A DNA stretch of 64,000 nt, from positions 558,001 through 622,000 of the forward strand of contig JAJAGP010000094.1 of assembly GCA_025084515.1 (NCBI GenBank), given 5' to 3'. The first letter of the stretch is position 1; the number at the start of each line of letters is the position of its first letter. The stretch comes from Ancistrus triradiatus (taxonomy: Eukaryota; Chordata; Actinopteri; Siluriformes; Loricariidae). Position numbers and translations under genes: made by a program. Positions 1 to 12,582 of this stretch are shown here, piece after piece. The notes beneath the pieces were generated by a model that was given only the letters and a program-made list of their open reading frames with translations, was not told where the DNA came from and did not search any database.

Positions 1-1098
1 AGCACAGTTCTAGTTAAGGAACTCCCGAAGTGGCCCAGACCAAGAAAAATCTCAGAAAGGCAGAGGTGAAGGATGGTGAGAACAGTCATAGTCAAGCCAC
101 AGACCACCTCCAAAGACCTACAACCTCATCTTTGCTGCAGATGGGTTGTCACTGTTCATCGTTCAACTATACAGCGCACTTTGGCACAAGGAGGAGAGGC
201 TTGTATGGGGAGGAGTAATGCAGAAGAAGCCTTTTCTGCAGACACGCCCACAAACAGAGTCACTTGAGGTGTGCTACAGCACATACATTTTGGACAATCC
301 AGCTTCATTTTGGAATAAAAGTGCTGTATACTGATGAAACTAAAATTGAGTTATTTGGACATAAAACAAGGAGCGGAAAAAAAAAAAAAAAACACAGCAT
401 CCCAAGACAAACACTTGCTACCCACAAGTAAAATTTGGTTGGCGGTTCCATCAAGCTGTGGGGGACTGTTGTGGCCAGTGCAGGTACTAGGAATCTTGTT
501 AAAGTTGAGGGTCGCAGGGATTCCAGTTTTATATCTCCAGATTCTTGAGAACAATGTTCAAGAATCAGTGACAAAAGTTGCACCGAGGGCCAACGACCCC
601 AAAACCTGCTCAAAATCTACTAAGGCATTCATGCAGAGGAACCAGTACAACGTTCTGGGAAATGGCCATATCAGTCCCAGAGATGAATATATTACTGAAA
701 ATGTGGGCTGCTGTCCATGCTCGGAAACCATCAAAACCTGACTGAAACTGGAGATGTTCCTAAAGAAGAATGGTCCAAAGCACCTTCAACCAGAATCCAG
801 ACTGGAAGTTGTAGGAAGCGTTTAGCGGGCTGTTATTTCTACAAAAGGAGGATCTACTAAATATTGATTGTCATTTTACTGTTGGGGTGCCCAAATTTAT
901 GCACCTGCCTAATTTTTGTTGAATAATTACTGCACACTTTCTGTATAAATCCTATAAACTTCATTTCACTTCTCAAATATCACTGTGTTCATCTGCTATA
1001 TGATATATTTAACTCAAGTTGCTGATCTGAACAACCAATGATTTATAAAGTAAAATCATGAAAATTATCAGGGGTGCCCAAACTTTTTCATACGACTG
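1..1098 (+). mobile_element. Tc1-like transposon relic, cut by the window start
   Basis: The right end reads as a Tc1-type terminus (ggggtgcccaaactttttca, then tacgactg) followed by TA at 1099-1100. Around 309-358 the translation resembles the first catalytic block of Tc1 transposases (FWNK, YTDETKIELFG), although a small insertion shifts frame. Further conserved blocks can be followed at 590-800 in mixed frames. An A-run at 379-392 and many indels break the gene. The left terminal repeat lies before base 1. No functional transposase remains. Confidence 0.75.
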
Positions 1099-1373
1099 TA
1101 TGTTCTGACAAATCCATCATACGTTAAATGTGTCATGAACTGAGGAGTTTAATGAGTGTTTGGTAGAGCGGTCTATTTTACGTACATATATACATACATA
1201 CATAGTGGAGCCTATGATAAGTAGTGATAAGTAAGTTAATGTTTACAACATTTACATTAACCTACATTTGTCCAAAATCATTAACACAAAGCTCATTTTA
1301 TAATAAATTGTTGAAAGCAACACTCTATTGATGAACTCTGGGAGCTATCATAGTTGCTAAGCTAACTACAGCC

Positions 1374-1903
1374 TGTGTTCTGGAGCATTAAGTTTTCACA
1401 AGCATGGGATGAACGGGAGAGACGCCTGCAGATTCTAGTTCACCATTAAGGTTTATTAAAGAAATAATTGAAATAACAAGAACCAAAACAACCCGAACAA
1501 ACACGAGCAATGCAAACAAACAGAGACGTCTGGGGAGACGCGAAGACAAGAGAGCGTGAGGATGCTTGGGCGAACTGCAAAACTAACACCGCGGATGGGA
1601 AATAAACCAGGTAGATCCACAAGCGACGGAGAGCCAAAACGAGGTAACATCCGCATGAACGCGAGGAAACGGTACGCTCGGTAAGCTCAAGTGGGACCAA
1701 GACAATACTTTATGCCGAGCGTCTCTAATAACCAAGCTTATATACAGTGTCACACAGGTGTAGCCAATAACCAATCGCGATCATGCTGAGAGAAGTGGAG
1801 TGGCAGATTTAGTTCTGCGGACGTCATGTGGCTTAGCGGGGAATTGTGGATGACGTAGTCCAGCTCGATCTTTGTGGAAATGAGTAACAGAACAGACGTG
1901 ACA
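1374..1903 (-). repeat. Solo LTR-like block
   Basis: On the - strand this runs from TGTCACG at 1903 to ACACA at 1374. It contains a TATA-like box (tatataag near 1738) and, about 285 bases further on, an AATAAA signal (near 1452-1457). This TG...CA organisation with promoter then poly(A) signal suggests a solitary LTR. The block is clearly more GC-rich than its surroundings. No matching 5-bp target duplication is visible, so the ends are uncertain. Short reading frames inside it have no recognisable protein character. Confidence 0.45.
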
Positions 1904-2076
1904 GTTTCCCTTTTGTTTGGCAGTCAATAACACCCTTTTTAGGACCCATGGATACTTATTTGGACTAAAATTACAGTACTGTAGATGGAAAATAGAGAAA
2001 AACACTACAAAAATAACAGCTCTTGTGAATCTGAATCACTGAATCATTGCGTACTGAATCATGAATGGAGTTTCGG

Positions 2077-2218
2077 CTGAAATGACACAACACACACTAA
2101 CATGCAACCTTCACTCCAGTGTCACTGCTGTGCTGTGAATGAGAACGATCCACCACCCAAATAGTACCTGATCTGTGGGGGTCCTGACCATTAGAGAACA
2201 GGGTAAAGGGGTTCAGTG
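2077..2218 (+). repeat. Fragment of a nonautonomous (MITE-like) fish repeat
   Basis: The text around acacaacacacactaacatg, gatccaccacccaaatagta and gtgggggtcctgaccattag resembles a short noncoding DNA transposon repeat common in fish. Related pieces in opposite orientation occur near 9074-9145 and 9440-9545. It has no coding capacity and lies directly before the Tc1 end at 2231. The assignment rests on recalled family sequence, not a search. Confidence 0.35.
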
Positions 2219-2230
2219 AGTGTGTACATA

Positions 2231-3240
<1,010 letters not shown>

Positions 3241-3254
3241 TTTATATATGACGA

Positions 3255-3690
3255 TAAAGCAGTTACCCAAAGTATTGTTTGAAGAGGTGAGTCTTCATTA
3301 TTTTGAGGAAGGAAGAGACATTGGGCAATTCTGACTGGGAAGCTTGTTCCCTTGTGGGAAGCTTGAGGGGTCAGCACACTGAAACATTTAGCTCTTGCCT
3401 TGAGGTAATGATTTGCTGTCAGAGGAGGATCTAATAGATGTATTAAAGCTTAAGACCTGAGTTGGCATGCAGGTGTGTAGTTCTGAATCAAAGAATGTAA
3501 ATAACATGGAGCCTAACTATTTGAGGCCTGAAAAGCCAGAGCAAGAGTTTTAAATTTGATCTTGGCTGCAACAGTAAGCCAGTAGAGTGATCTCAGTACA
3601 GGCATGACATGAGAAGACCTTGGTAGGCTGTAAACCAGACAGGCCGTAGCATTCTCAGTGCTCTGTAGTGGACCAGTGGAACATGAGAGC
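3255..3690 (+). repeat. Possible interspersed-repeat fragment (unclassified)
   Basis: The phrases around gaagaggtgagtcttcatta, gggaagcttgttccc and gagcctaactatttgaggcctgaaa resemble the noncoding 3' part of a common fish interspersed repeat. No target-site duplication or tail was found, and no gene is visible in either strand. Confidence 0.3.
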
Positions 3691-3839
3691 AGAACAGCAA
3701 GCAAACACATTGCAGAAATTGAAATTATAAATAAAGAGATCGCAGAAGATTCTGTAGTAAGAAAAGGGCGTGTTCTTCCATGTTGTTCAGATGAAATATG
3801 TACTTAATATGATTGATACTTCAGGTGGAATATGTACCC

Positions 3840-4530
3840 TTTACTTAGTACTTAGCTGAAGCATCTTTGGTAGTGATTACAGTCTCCAGTCTTCTTGGGT
3901 AAGATGCCACAAGGTTTGCACACCTGAATTTGGGGATTTTCTGAAATTCTTCTCTGCAGATCCTCTCAAGCTCTGTCAGGCTGGATGGGGACCGTTGATG
4001 GACAGCCATTTTCAGGTCTCTTCAGAGATGTTAGATTCGGTTCAAGTCTGGGCTCTGGCTGAGACACTCAAGGACATTCACAGAGGTGTCCCTAAGCCAC
4101 TCCTGTTTTGCCTTGGTTTGGTGCTTAGAGTCATTGTCTTGTTGGTAGGTTAATGCTCTGGATTTCATTAAGACTCTATACGTACTTTGCTCCATTCAGC
4201 TTTCCCTCAACCCTGACCAGTTCCTTTCCCATGCTGCTGAAAAACACCCCACAGCAGGATGCTGCCATCACCATGCTTCCCTGTAGGGATAGTATTGGGC
4301 AGGTGATAAGCAGTGCCTGGGTTCCTCCAGACATAATGCTTAGAATTGAGGCCGGAAAGCTCCATTGTGGTTTCGTCAGACCAGAGAATTTTGTATCGCA
4401 TAGTCTGAGAGTCCTTTAGGTGCTTTTATTATTATGGAGGCCACTATGCTCTTGGGAACTTTCAGTACATCTGTGCCTCCACGCAATCCTATCTCTGAGC
4501 TCTACAGGCAGTTCTAATGGGGTATTGAGT
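3840..4530 (-). mobile_element. Tc1-like transposon relic, internally deleted
   Basis: Read on the - strand, 4401-4207 gives a Tc1 transposase block: ILWSDETTMELSGLN, KHYVWRNPG, then KHGDGSILLWG. Sequence at 4130-3850 continues into the C-terminal region and the terminal-repeat-proximal sequence. The N-terminal part is represented by 4436-4520 and is joined directly to the catalytic block, so most of the DNA-binding region is deleted. The terminal repeats are not clear. Nonfunctional. Confidence 0.75.
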
Positions 4531-4789
4531 GCAGAATGATCGGGGGTATATTTATTATTTTTATTTCATTGTTGTAGCCCATGGCCTCAACATAACAAAA
4601 TGTGTCTACATGACAACAGATCAGTCACACTGAGAATCAGTATTTCAAATGTATTAGCCTCGTAATAAGATTTAGCAGTAGAACCAAACATTGAAGTCAA
4701 ACATTGTGGCTACTCTTCCCCCACACCAAATTGTTTATTGGAAAAATGTTTCAATGACAAATTAGACCATAATAGATCTTTTAGTTAAA

Positions 4790-5463
4790 ATTACAAGCAT
4801 TGTGTCTGGAGCAAGGAAAACACTGGATTCCAGCATAAGAACCTTAACCATATCTGTGATAAATGGTGGTAGTGATATCACGGCTTGGGCCTAATTTGTT
4901 GCATTTTGGCCAAAATGGCTTGCCATCATTTATAGGATAATTAATTATGAATTATGCAAGACAATTCTGAAGGATAATGTCAGGACATATGTCCTTGAAC
5001 TGATTCTCAAGAGAAAATGGGCCATGCAGCAAAACAGTGACCTTAAGCAGACAATCTACCACAGAATGGTTAAATACGAATAAAGTTCATGTTTTGAAAT
5101 GGCCAAGTCTGTGTGCTGACCTTAATACAATAGAAATGTCATAGAGGGATCTGAAGGTCAGGTGAAGAAACCCAAAAGCATCCCAGAGTCGAAGCTATTC
5201 TGTATGTAAAAATGGATTGAAATTTCTCCCTGCCAATGTGCAGGACTGATCTGAAGGTTACCAGAAATGTTTATGTACAGTTATTGCTGCACACATCCTT
5301 TTTTGCCATACACAGATATGTAATCTTGGATAATTTCCTCAATAAAAATTACCACATATACTGTTTTTGTTTCATTTGTTTAATTGGGTTCTCTTTTTCT
5401 ACTTTTAGGGCTTGCAGAAATATGGAAAATTCTAAAGGGTTTGCAAACTTTCGAGCAACACTG
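4790..5463 (+). mobile_element. Degraded Tc1-like copy (abundant family A, CAGTGGTGCTTGAAAG termini)
   Basis: This aligns by eye with the 3' half of the better copy at 32632-34131: accttaaccatatctgtgat, gtggtagtgatatcacgg, atgtcaggacatatgtcc and catgcagcaaaacagtgacc are diverged versions of transposase sequence there. The right terminal repeat ends with gcaacactg at 5463 and TA follows. The QQDND block has become QQNSD and stops interrupt every frame. The left half is missing. Confidence 0.75.
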
Positions 5464-5569
5464 TACCTTATAAAATCTTTACAAATCTGCTGTTGCCACA
5501 CTGTTTCATTTCTTTACTTTATTTTTATGTTAAACCCTTTGCACTGATAAAAGCCATAATGCTGAGTGA

Positions 5570-6760
5570 TTACAAAAAAAAAACAACAACGGACAATACA
5601 GTGCCTCCATGTGAGAGTCACTACACACATTAACCACATGAATGGTTAATTTCAATCATAAGTGACTGAGCATTGTCTTTAAGACTCTCATGAACACAAT
5701 ACAAATTCAGACTTCCTTGATAGTAGCTGTTGAATCTAATAGGACTAATTTTAGAAAAAAACTTAATAAATCATCTTAACACCTCTATGAATCATAAAGT
5801 TAACATAATATAAAATATATAAAATAAAAAACTTAAATAATCAACATGGAGGACATAGAACCCCAAAAGGTTCTCTAGTCCACCCCAAACATGCATTATT
5901 AATTTACATCGTCAATAGTTTCTCTCTTTTCAACCATCCTATTTATCTCCATATCTGCAATATAATTAAATTTGACACACTAGGACCTGGAGGAGGCGCT
6001 GCTGCCTCATAACGTCCCTGAAATACTGCTCTGCACCACTTTAAATATACGCAAGTGAAAACATCTCAAATACAGTCAATACATCTAAGATTTCATTATA
6101 TGATTATTGAAATATTATCATTATTTAACCGGATTATATTTTTTGTTGTAAAAAGTTAAGTTAGATAGATCTAGGAATAGTTTTCTCATAATGAAAGTTG
6201 TATTGGATTTAAGAAAAGCTTTAGTGTGCTAACAAAATTTGATTTTAGGCTGGTACTGCCACTTTCGGGTTATTTGTTTTTGTTGGGGTTTTACCAATAG
6301 TTCTTTTGTCCTTTGACTGGTAATGGACTTAGATATTTTTTATTCTCTTGTGTTAAAATAAATAAAAATCAAATTGAGAAACTAATATTCTGCTGTTAAG
6401 TGTCACGCTGTCCTAAAAACTCAGTCATCCAGGTTATTAAACATGAATGAAGCTACAGACCAGATGGATGTTTGATTGTACCAGTTTATATTGTCAGTAT
6501 TTCGGTAATGTATTTAGAAGTTGATAGTGAAAGTAAACATTGCTTGTATCTTGTATTGCTTGATCTGTACCTTTTGTTAGTAGATAGTCGTTTAGTTATG
6601 TAAGATCTGTACCTAAAACAGACTTGAACGACGTGTCGCTTTATAGAAATTTGTTGCTATGAAGCTATTTCTCCAAATTGCATGTTTTAAATTTAATGGT
6701 AGGTTCATTATGCAGACTTTTTAAATTATCCTAGGAGACTAACCTCTAGACCACCCTGGT
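5570..6760. other. AT-rich intron sequence, nothing recognised
   Basis: No exon, long reading frame, terminal repeat or microsatellite is supported on either strand, apart from short A-runs near 5573-5585. Presumed to lie in an intron upstream of the first visible astrotactin exon. Confidence 0.5.
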
Positions 6761-6766
6761 CAAAGC

Positions 6767-7060
6767 TTAGCTGCTCCCCATTAATAAATCTCTAGTGATG
6801 CCCTTAATAATCAGCCTACCACATTGTGTGAAAATATGAAACTGAGAGAACAACGTATTTTGGTAAATTCCAAAATGCATTAGTATTTGCTTCAATGTTC
6901 CACATTTTCCTGTAATAACAGCATGAACTTGAACTAGCATGGACTCCAAAAGTGTGTGTAAAATCTGATGATCCATATTATCCCAGCATGCTTTCACAAC
7001 ATTACAAAAAACATCTTGTGATGTCATTGAATGCTTATCTTTCTCTGCCTTCAAGTGTTT
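6767..7060 (-). mobile_element. Probable Tc1-like transposon fragment
   Basis: A 95-codon - strand frame (7054-6767) shares a diverged stretch with 15428-15475: catcttgtgatgtcattgaa here against catctttgtgatgttgctga there. Two copies in unrelated positions indicate an interspersed element rather than an exon. No terminal repeat is attached. Family assignment is tentative. Confidence 0.35.
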
Positions 7061-7099
7061 TCATAAATGCTCAGTGGTGTTTAGGGCAGTTTACTGTGG

Positions 7100-8550
7100 A
7101 GAAAAGTCCATGATCACAGCACTGTTGTTTTGTCTTCAAATAGTTGTTTTGGGTCATTATATTTATTATATTTGTGATCAAAATCACTACATTACAGTGT
7201 GGTTTCTGTCTATTTGTTTCTCACTGATATTTTTTTGTTTTGTGAAAATATTGTTTTGATTAACAGAAGACAACAACTAAAGCTACATGTCATGTGTTTT
7301 GTCTCTTTTACTGTGTTCTCATCCACACATGCACTAGTTTTTTTCTGTGAATTTGTCATTCTGTGTATTTTGCTCTGTAATTAGCTATGTGTATTTTGTC
7401 AGGAAGCAAAACTAGACAGTCACACTTGTTCCACTTCACAAATGGATTATTTAACATATGTGTAATGCTGGAGTAATTTTTAAATTCCTGTGTAATTCCT
7501 GTGAAGCATCAATGATTACAGTCCCTTTAGATCATCTGGTACATTTTTTTTCTCAGCTGATCTAAATATTTCTGTTTTATTTGTTCTGCTTGTCCCAGTT
7601 GCCTCAAATACAATCCATCTTGAATTCATGCTTTCTGTCTAAGTGAGGAGTGAATGTTTATGAATGATCCCATTCCAGAGTCCTCTCTCACACTGCCACT
7701 TTTCATTAACATCAAGACCCTTCCCTGGACTCCACACCGTGTAAATACACACTAGGGAACACGTATACACACTTGCACACATCTTTTCCTCTCACAGGTT
7801 TATTCTGGCGCGGGGGATGCTGTTTTCAGCATGCCTCAGACCCCTGAGGCTATTCTAAGCCAGAGGCCTTCAGGAGTCCTGGCTGCAAGACACCATCACC
7901 TTTTTTAAAGGTTTCCCTCGAGTCCACAGAAGGTTTTCCTCTTGCATGAAAGACACACCGGCGCTCCCGTCTCATATCCTATGACGCAAGCTGACCAGCT
8001 GAACAAACAGCCTCCTTCTAAGTTTTATATAAAGACCTGCAGGGCTGTGTAGACTCTTTATTTTGGGGTTTTCAGCAGCTTTGAGGCAATCACCTCACAT
8101 GAAAACCAAAGGGAAAAAGTAAAAAGTCCGATTTTTTTTCCCTCTTTGTTCCTCACAGTACTGCATGGAACAGAGTGGGGGAAACCCTTGTTTGCACAGT
8201 GCAGACTTTAAAATTCTGATGGCGCTATAAGTCATATTTTTATTGGGGGTTAGGGAAACCCATACACTGTTATTTTAAGCGTTGGAAGGTCATAAAATGC
8301 TGGAAGGGTGAGTGTGTTTGTAAGTTGACCACTGGAAAAGGCACCTAAGCACATCCCGTTTATGGTCTGCTAACACAGAGAATCATGGAAGCAGTGTCAC
8401 CTTATATTAGCATCATTAGTCATATTTGACAATCAGCAAACTGAAGCTGAAGTTATTGGTTTAAAGTTTTTGAAACTTGTAAGAAATTACTAAATACATT
8501 TTAGCAGTGTTTGTTTGTGTCTGCATGTGGCACATTTAAACACAGATTGC
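7100..8550. other. Intron sequence without recognised repeats; candidate conserved block 7790-8340
   Basis: No transposon ends, SINE boxes or coding exons were found. The part at about 7790-8340 is less AT-rich, low in simple repeats and directly precedes the exon at 8562, so it may contain intronic regulatory sequence. That is inference from composition only. Confidence 0.3.
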
Positions 8551-8561
8551 TCCCTTTATAG

Positions 8562-8694
8562 AGACCATGCTGAGTTTTGTGGATGACATCCTCTCTGGGG
8601 CCAAATCTCCATGTGTGATGTTGGGTGATATCCCTGAACCTCTCACCTCCATCTCCATGATCATACGCTGCCTGGAGCCTGATACAACCTATAT
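8562..8694 (+). CDS. astn1: Astrotactin exon, end of fibronectin III domain (part 1)
   Basis: The acceptor is ctttatag before 8562 and the donor is AT followed by gtaagt. The 133 bases (2 + 43 codons + 2) read TMLSFVDDILSGAKSPCVML, then EPLTSISM and RCLEPDTTY. The L-PDTTY signature is typical of the F strand of a fibronectin III fold. Phase fits the next exon, where AT+G restores Met. An alternative acceptor AG two bases further (exon start 8564) would change phase. Confidence 0.82.
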
Positions 8695-9146
8695 GTAAGT
8701 GTTACTTTATCTCACGTTAAATGCAAGGTAAATGAATGTGTTAATTAGCTGGACTTCAGTTAATCCTTTCTCCTGGAAAAGGTCTACACTGACCAAAATC
8801 ATTAGTTCACCTGTATTGTGTCCCATTCACACTGTAGCCCACCATTTTGTCCCTTAAATACTTGAAATAGCTTTAAAGGTGTTGGATCTGCCTTGTTTTG
8901 GTTTGATGAGGACATTGATTTTCCACAGATGCACAGTAGAGGTTATGCTGACTCCATAGGCAAGAATTTCAAATTAGTGAAGCAACAACTATTCTTCCAT
9001 TTGCACACATACAGTGCCTATAGAAATTTTTTTTTTTCCTTTTGCAGCCTGAAATCAAAACTCATTAAAATATACACATACTGATCATTTTATTCGTTTC
9101 TACAATCATTGTCTATTTTATCAGTTCCACTTACCATATAGAAGGG

Positions 9147-9262
9147 GTGGCACGGTGGCTCAGTTTGCCGCCTCACAGCAAGAAGGTCCTGGGTTCAATC
9201 CCAGGGTGGAGTGGCCTGGGTCCTTTCTGTGTGGAGTCTGCATGTCCTCCCCGTGTCCATAT
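9147..9262 (+). repeat. tRNA-headed SINE-like repeat, family 2 (5' part)
   Basis: It starts ggtggcacggtggctcag, which resembles an RNA polymerase III A box, followed by gggttcaatccc, a B box. It continues with tctgtgtggagtctgcatgt. The same repeat is found in reverse at 58255-58612 and as fragments at 11013-11335, 14606-14800 and 49191-49290. A likely 3' fragment of the same family (ctgattaggataaacggg) lies at 9545-9605. Confidence 0.55.
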
Positions 9263-9280
9263 TTTAATCAAAACTCATTA

Positions 9281-9440
9281 AAATTTACATTTACATTACA
9301 TTTACAGCATTTAGCAGACGCCCTTATCCAGAGCGACTTACAATTGGTACAGTATTACAATCCAAGCAATTGTGGGTTAAGGGCCTTGCTCAAGGACCCA
9401 ACAGTGGCAGCTTTGCAGAGGTGGGATTTGAACCCTGGTG
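9281..9440 (-). repeat. tRNA-derived SINE, family 1, 5'-truncated copy
   Basis: The + strand shows the tail first: acatttacagcatttagcag, then cttatccagagcgacttaca, then gccttgctcaaggacccaac. It ends with the reverse of the B box (ggatttgaaccc). The more complete copies at 41060-41275 and 61727-61920 add the A-box region (cctagtggttaagg on the - strand). The tail resembles the 3' end of L2-type LINEs, which probably mobilised it. Confidence 0.65.
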
Positions 9441-9892
9441 GTGGTGTGTTAGTGTGTGTTGTGCTGGTATGAGTGCCAGTCCGACAGTTTTAAAACACCT
9501 CAGTGTCACTGCTGTCTTAGTAAAGTACTTCAGATTTAAAACATTTACTAGGCTCCAGCACCCTCTGCATCCCTGATTAGGATAAACGGGAGTGAGAGCG
9601 AGTGAGCAATTAGTGTGTGCAGCAGCACCTCCAATGTCCCATCCCCAAACTAAAATTGAGATTTTAATTAGTTATGCCACTTGGCCAGTTTAGGGGAGTT
9701 TTTCTTTTCCAAATATGACCAGATTAAACAGAACCATAAAAAGGTGGGGTATCCCCACTACTTAAAAAAGTGGTGGATCAAATGCCCCAAGAAACGAGAA
9801 AAATGAAATTGAAATAAAATTATTAAAAATCGACAAGTTAAACCGTTTTGTGATCCGTGATGTTTTTGTTGCCAGTCTTATTTTTATGAGCA

Positions 9893-11007
9893 TTAAACAT
9901 TATGACCACCTGGACTACAAATATGTTTAGGTAGGTGGCACAAATTGACTTCCACATGAATACCCAGGTCCAGGGCTTCCCAGCAAAACATTGCACAGAG
10001 AATCACACTCCCTCCACCAGCTTGTCTTTTTCTTCAGTACATCTTGGTCCTATCACTACCCCAGGTAAACAGTATAACTAAACATATAACATTTAGCTTA
10101 AAAGACACATACCTGATGATGTCGGCTGTCATGGTGGTTTTGTCACTGATTTTGCATATCACTGTTCTCTTACTAACTTCACTGACAACAATCTTTGAAT
10201 CCAAACTTCACTATTTTTGGAATAGTCACTCCCATGTTAAAGGCGTCTTTGTACATTTGTCTCTACTGGTTTCCAGAGTTCTGATAGGTTGCCAGGTTTG
10301 CATGCGTTAAAACAGAAATCACCCAATCATGTTTCAAAAAACTAAACAAAAAATCCTTATAAATGCCTAACTTCTCAATACATAAAACTGCAAATATTTC
10401 ATAAAAAATCAAGTATTTTGAGTCATGTCTTAATTCTAAGTCAAGTCAAAGTTGAGTTTTTTATCACTGTCAGTCAAGCAAGTCTCAAGTCCTTAAATTT
10501 GTGACTTGTATCTGACTCAAGTCATGTGACTCAAGTTTCACAACTCTGTTAAACGGTACACATGTATCCAACCATCCACATGATGAAAGAGAAAATAGGA
10601 CTCATGTGACCTCCATCCATTGCTGAAAAGTCCAGTTCTGACACTGAGTTAAGGCACTTTGACAGTGGAGAGGGGTTAGCGTGGTTATCATTCTGGCCAG
10701 TCTAAGCAGCTTTAAAGTCAGCATGCTGCAAAGCATTGTGTTTTCACACATCTATCATATCCAGCACTGAAAATTTCTGTGACTTGTGCCAGATGAGCCT
10801 TCCTGTCACTTTGGAAGACACTCCTCAGAATCAGTCTACTGGCCAAAATCATTTGTATCATGTATTAATTATGTTCCCCATTCACCATTTCTCCCACACC
10901 CAGATTCACTATGAGAACAGAATGTTCTATTATAGATTTATATACTCCAGGCCCAGACATGAGCAGTTGTAACAAGTGAGTGGTCATAATATTTTGACTC
11001 ATAGGTG
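9893..11007 (-). mobile_element. Tc1-like relic with both ends (CATTATGACCAC termini)
   Basis: The left side reads acattatgaccacctggact near 9897. The right side reads gagtggtcataatattttga and ends ggtgtg at 11007 with TA behind it: the two ends are mutually inverted. The segment at about 10535-10990 looks like reversed, heavily decayed transposase sequence (gatgaaagagaaaataggac, tgacagtggagaggggttag). The middle (about 10055-10530) is not recognisable. Nonfunctional. Confidence 0.55.
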
Positions 11008-11012
11008 TACGT

Positions 11013-11335
11013 AACTCACTCCCTGACTCATTTTCCACACCCACTTAGTCCAGTTCATGGTCATGGGGGACAGGGTATAACTGGCAGCACAGGGTACAAG
11101 GCAGGAACCACACCTAAGAAGGTCACACAGAGTCACTCACACTAGGACACTTTAGAGGTGTCCTTTGGCCTAAAACATGTCTATGGAATATGGCAAAAAA
11201 ACAGAATAACTGGAGGAAACCCACGCTGACACAGGGGGAACATTCACACATCACACAGGCAGTGGCTGGGCCGGAACTCAAACCTGGGTGTCTGGAACAA
11301 CAACATTGACTACTGGATTACCATGCCACCATAGT
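11013..11335 (-). repeat. Old copy of SINE-like repeat, family 2
   Basis: On the + strand this shows the reversed order of the family-2 repeat: cattttccacacccactta, cacactaggacactttagag, actggaggaaacccacgctg and finally tcaaacctgggtgtctgg (reverse B box). It is strongly diverged from the copy at 58255-58612 but collinear with it. Confidence 0.5.
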
Positions 11336-11339
11336 TGTA

Positions 11340-12570
11340 TGTGTGGATTAAAATAGCCACATGCTTGCACTTTGCTTTCAAACACTGCCTCAGATCTACA
11401 AAGCAGAAGGTCATAATGAGCTATTATCATACAATTTGACCATATCTCCTATTTTGTTATGGGTATTTGGTAATTTTTCGAAGCAAATTTTATATCAACT
11501 TTAAATAGAAGTGAATGATATAGCACAAGTTTTGTTTACTCCATACAGCTTAGGCATCAGTCAGACTGAATCCAAAATAAATATGTAAGATCTCAATAAT
11601 CTGCATCATTCTAGAGCAATAGTCCAGATAGCATGGACATTTGAAAATATGGAAATTATTTGTGCAGAGTGCCTAGATTACTTCCTTCAAGTTACTTATC
11701 TTCAGTAATTTGAGGTTGCACACTCTAAATGGTGCTTCACTTTAAAAAAAATCATTTCTTGGACTTAGCCAGTCATCCCACGGGAAATTTCATAAATTAT
11801 TTGGTCTCGAATAGTGACAGCAAGACTAAAGAATGGAGCATAAAATAATGAACCTGCAGAATGCATCAACATGACAGACAAGGTGTATGTGAGCACATAT
11901 GTAAAAAAAACTGCATGCATTTATGAGGAATGTTTATTTTGTGCATTCAGCCAACTGCTTTGAATTGGGGCTGCATTTAAAGCCCACAGCTGGGGAATGG
12001 TTTAGGCTTTGGAACAGCTTAAAAGCAGGAATGTTTAATGGTAATAGCAGAAACAGGAATCAAAAGTTCAGGTTTCTCCAGAAGGTCATAGCGAAGGGCA
12101 CATGAAAGACTGTAAGCTTCTCTATATATTGTTTTTGAGTGGGGGGTGCAACACTACTTCCAAAGCACCAGAGTGACAAAATTGTGCATGTCATATATAG
12201 TAACACGGTATTGATGAAAGGCAGCCGATGAATAATACTGTCTGTCCACCCATCAGTTTTTGATAATGGAATAGTGAGGTAAGAGGTAAGACGTCTGTGC
12301 CTCAGTCAGAGCAGCTGCGATGACCACATGCAGTGGATGACTCGATTCCAGTAAAGGTTAGTTTGTAATGGGAGAGTTCAGCTCTGAGTTTATCCCTGTA
12401 TCCTGTGCAGCAGTCGAGGTGCATACATGAGGCACATGCACACACGCCTACACAGTCTCATGCACTAAATGAAAGCAGATAAAAACGTGTAGATCCCTTT
12501 AATAAATTTGTAGTCTTCCTGACTGTAGAGTTTGCATGCCATACCCACAAACATGTTTTTGTATGCTAGT
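11340..12570. other. Intron sequence, nothing recognised
   Basis: AT-rich sequence between two repeats in astrotactin intron. No splice-flanked open frame, terminal repeat or long microsatellite was found on either strand. Confidence 0.45.
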
Positions 12571-12582
12571 GCACACATCATA

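Noticed and set aside
1446..2005. Several short - strand frames
   Set aside because: They lie in the LTR-like block with TATA box and poly(A) signal and have no domain character.
6767..7054. 95-codon - strand frame as a host gene
   Set aside because: A diverged copy of part of it occurs at 15428-15475, so it is interspersed repeat sequence.
9147..9200. Possible tRNA genes at A/B-box sequences (9147, 41060, 54838, 57475, 58612, 61920)
   Set aside because: The boxes are followed by SINE bodies and there are no complete cloverleaf stems, so these are SINE promoters.
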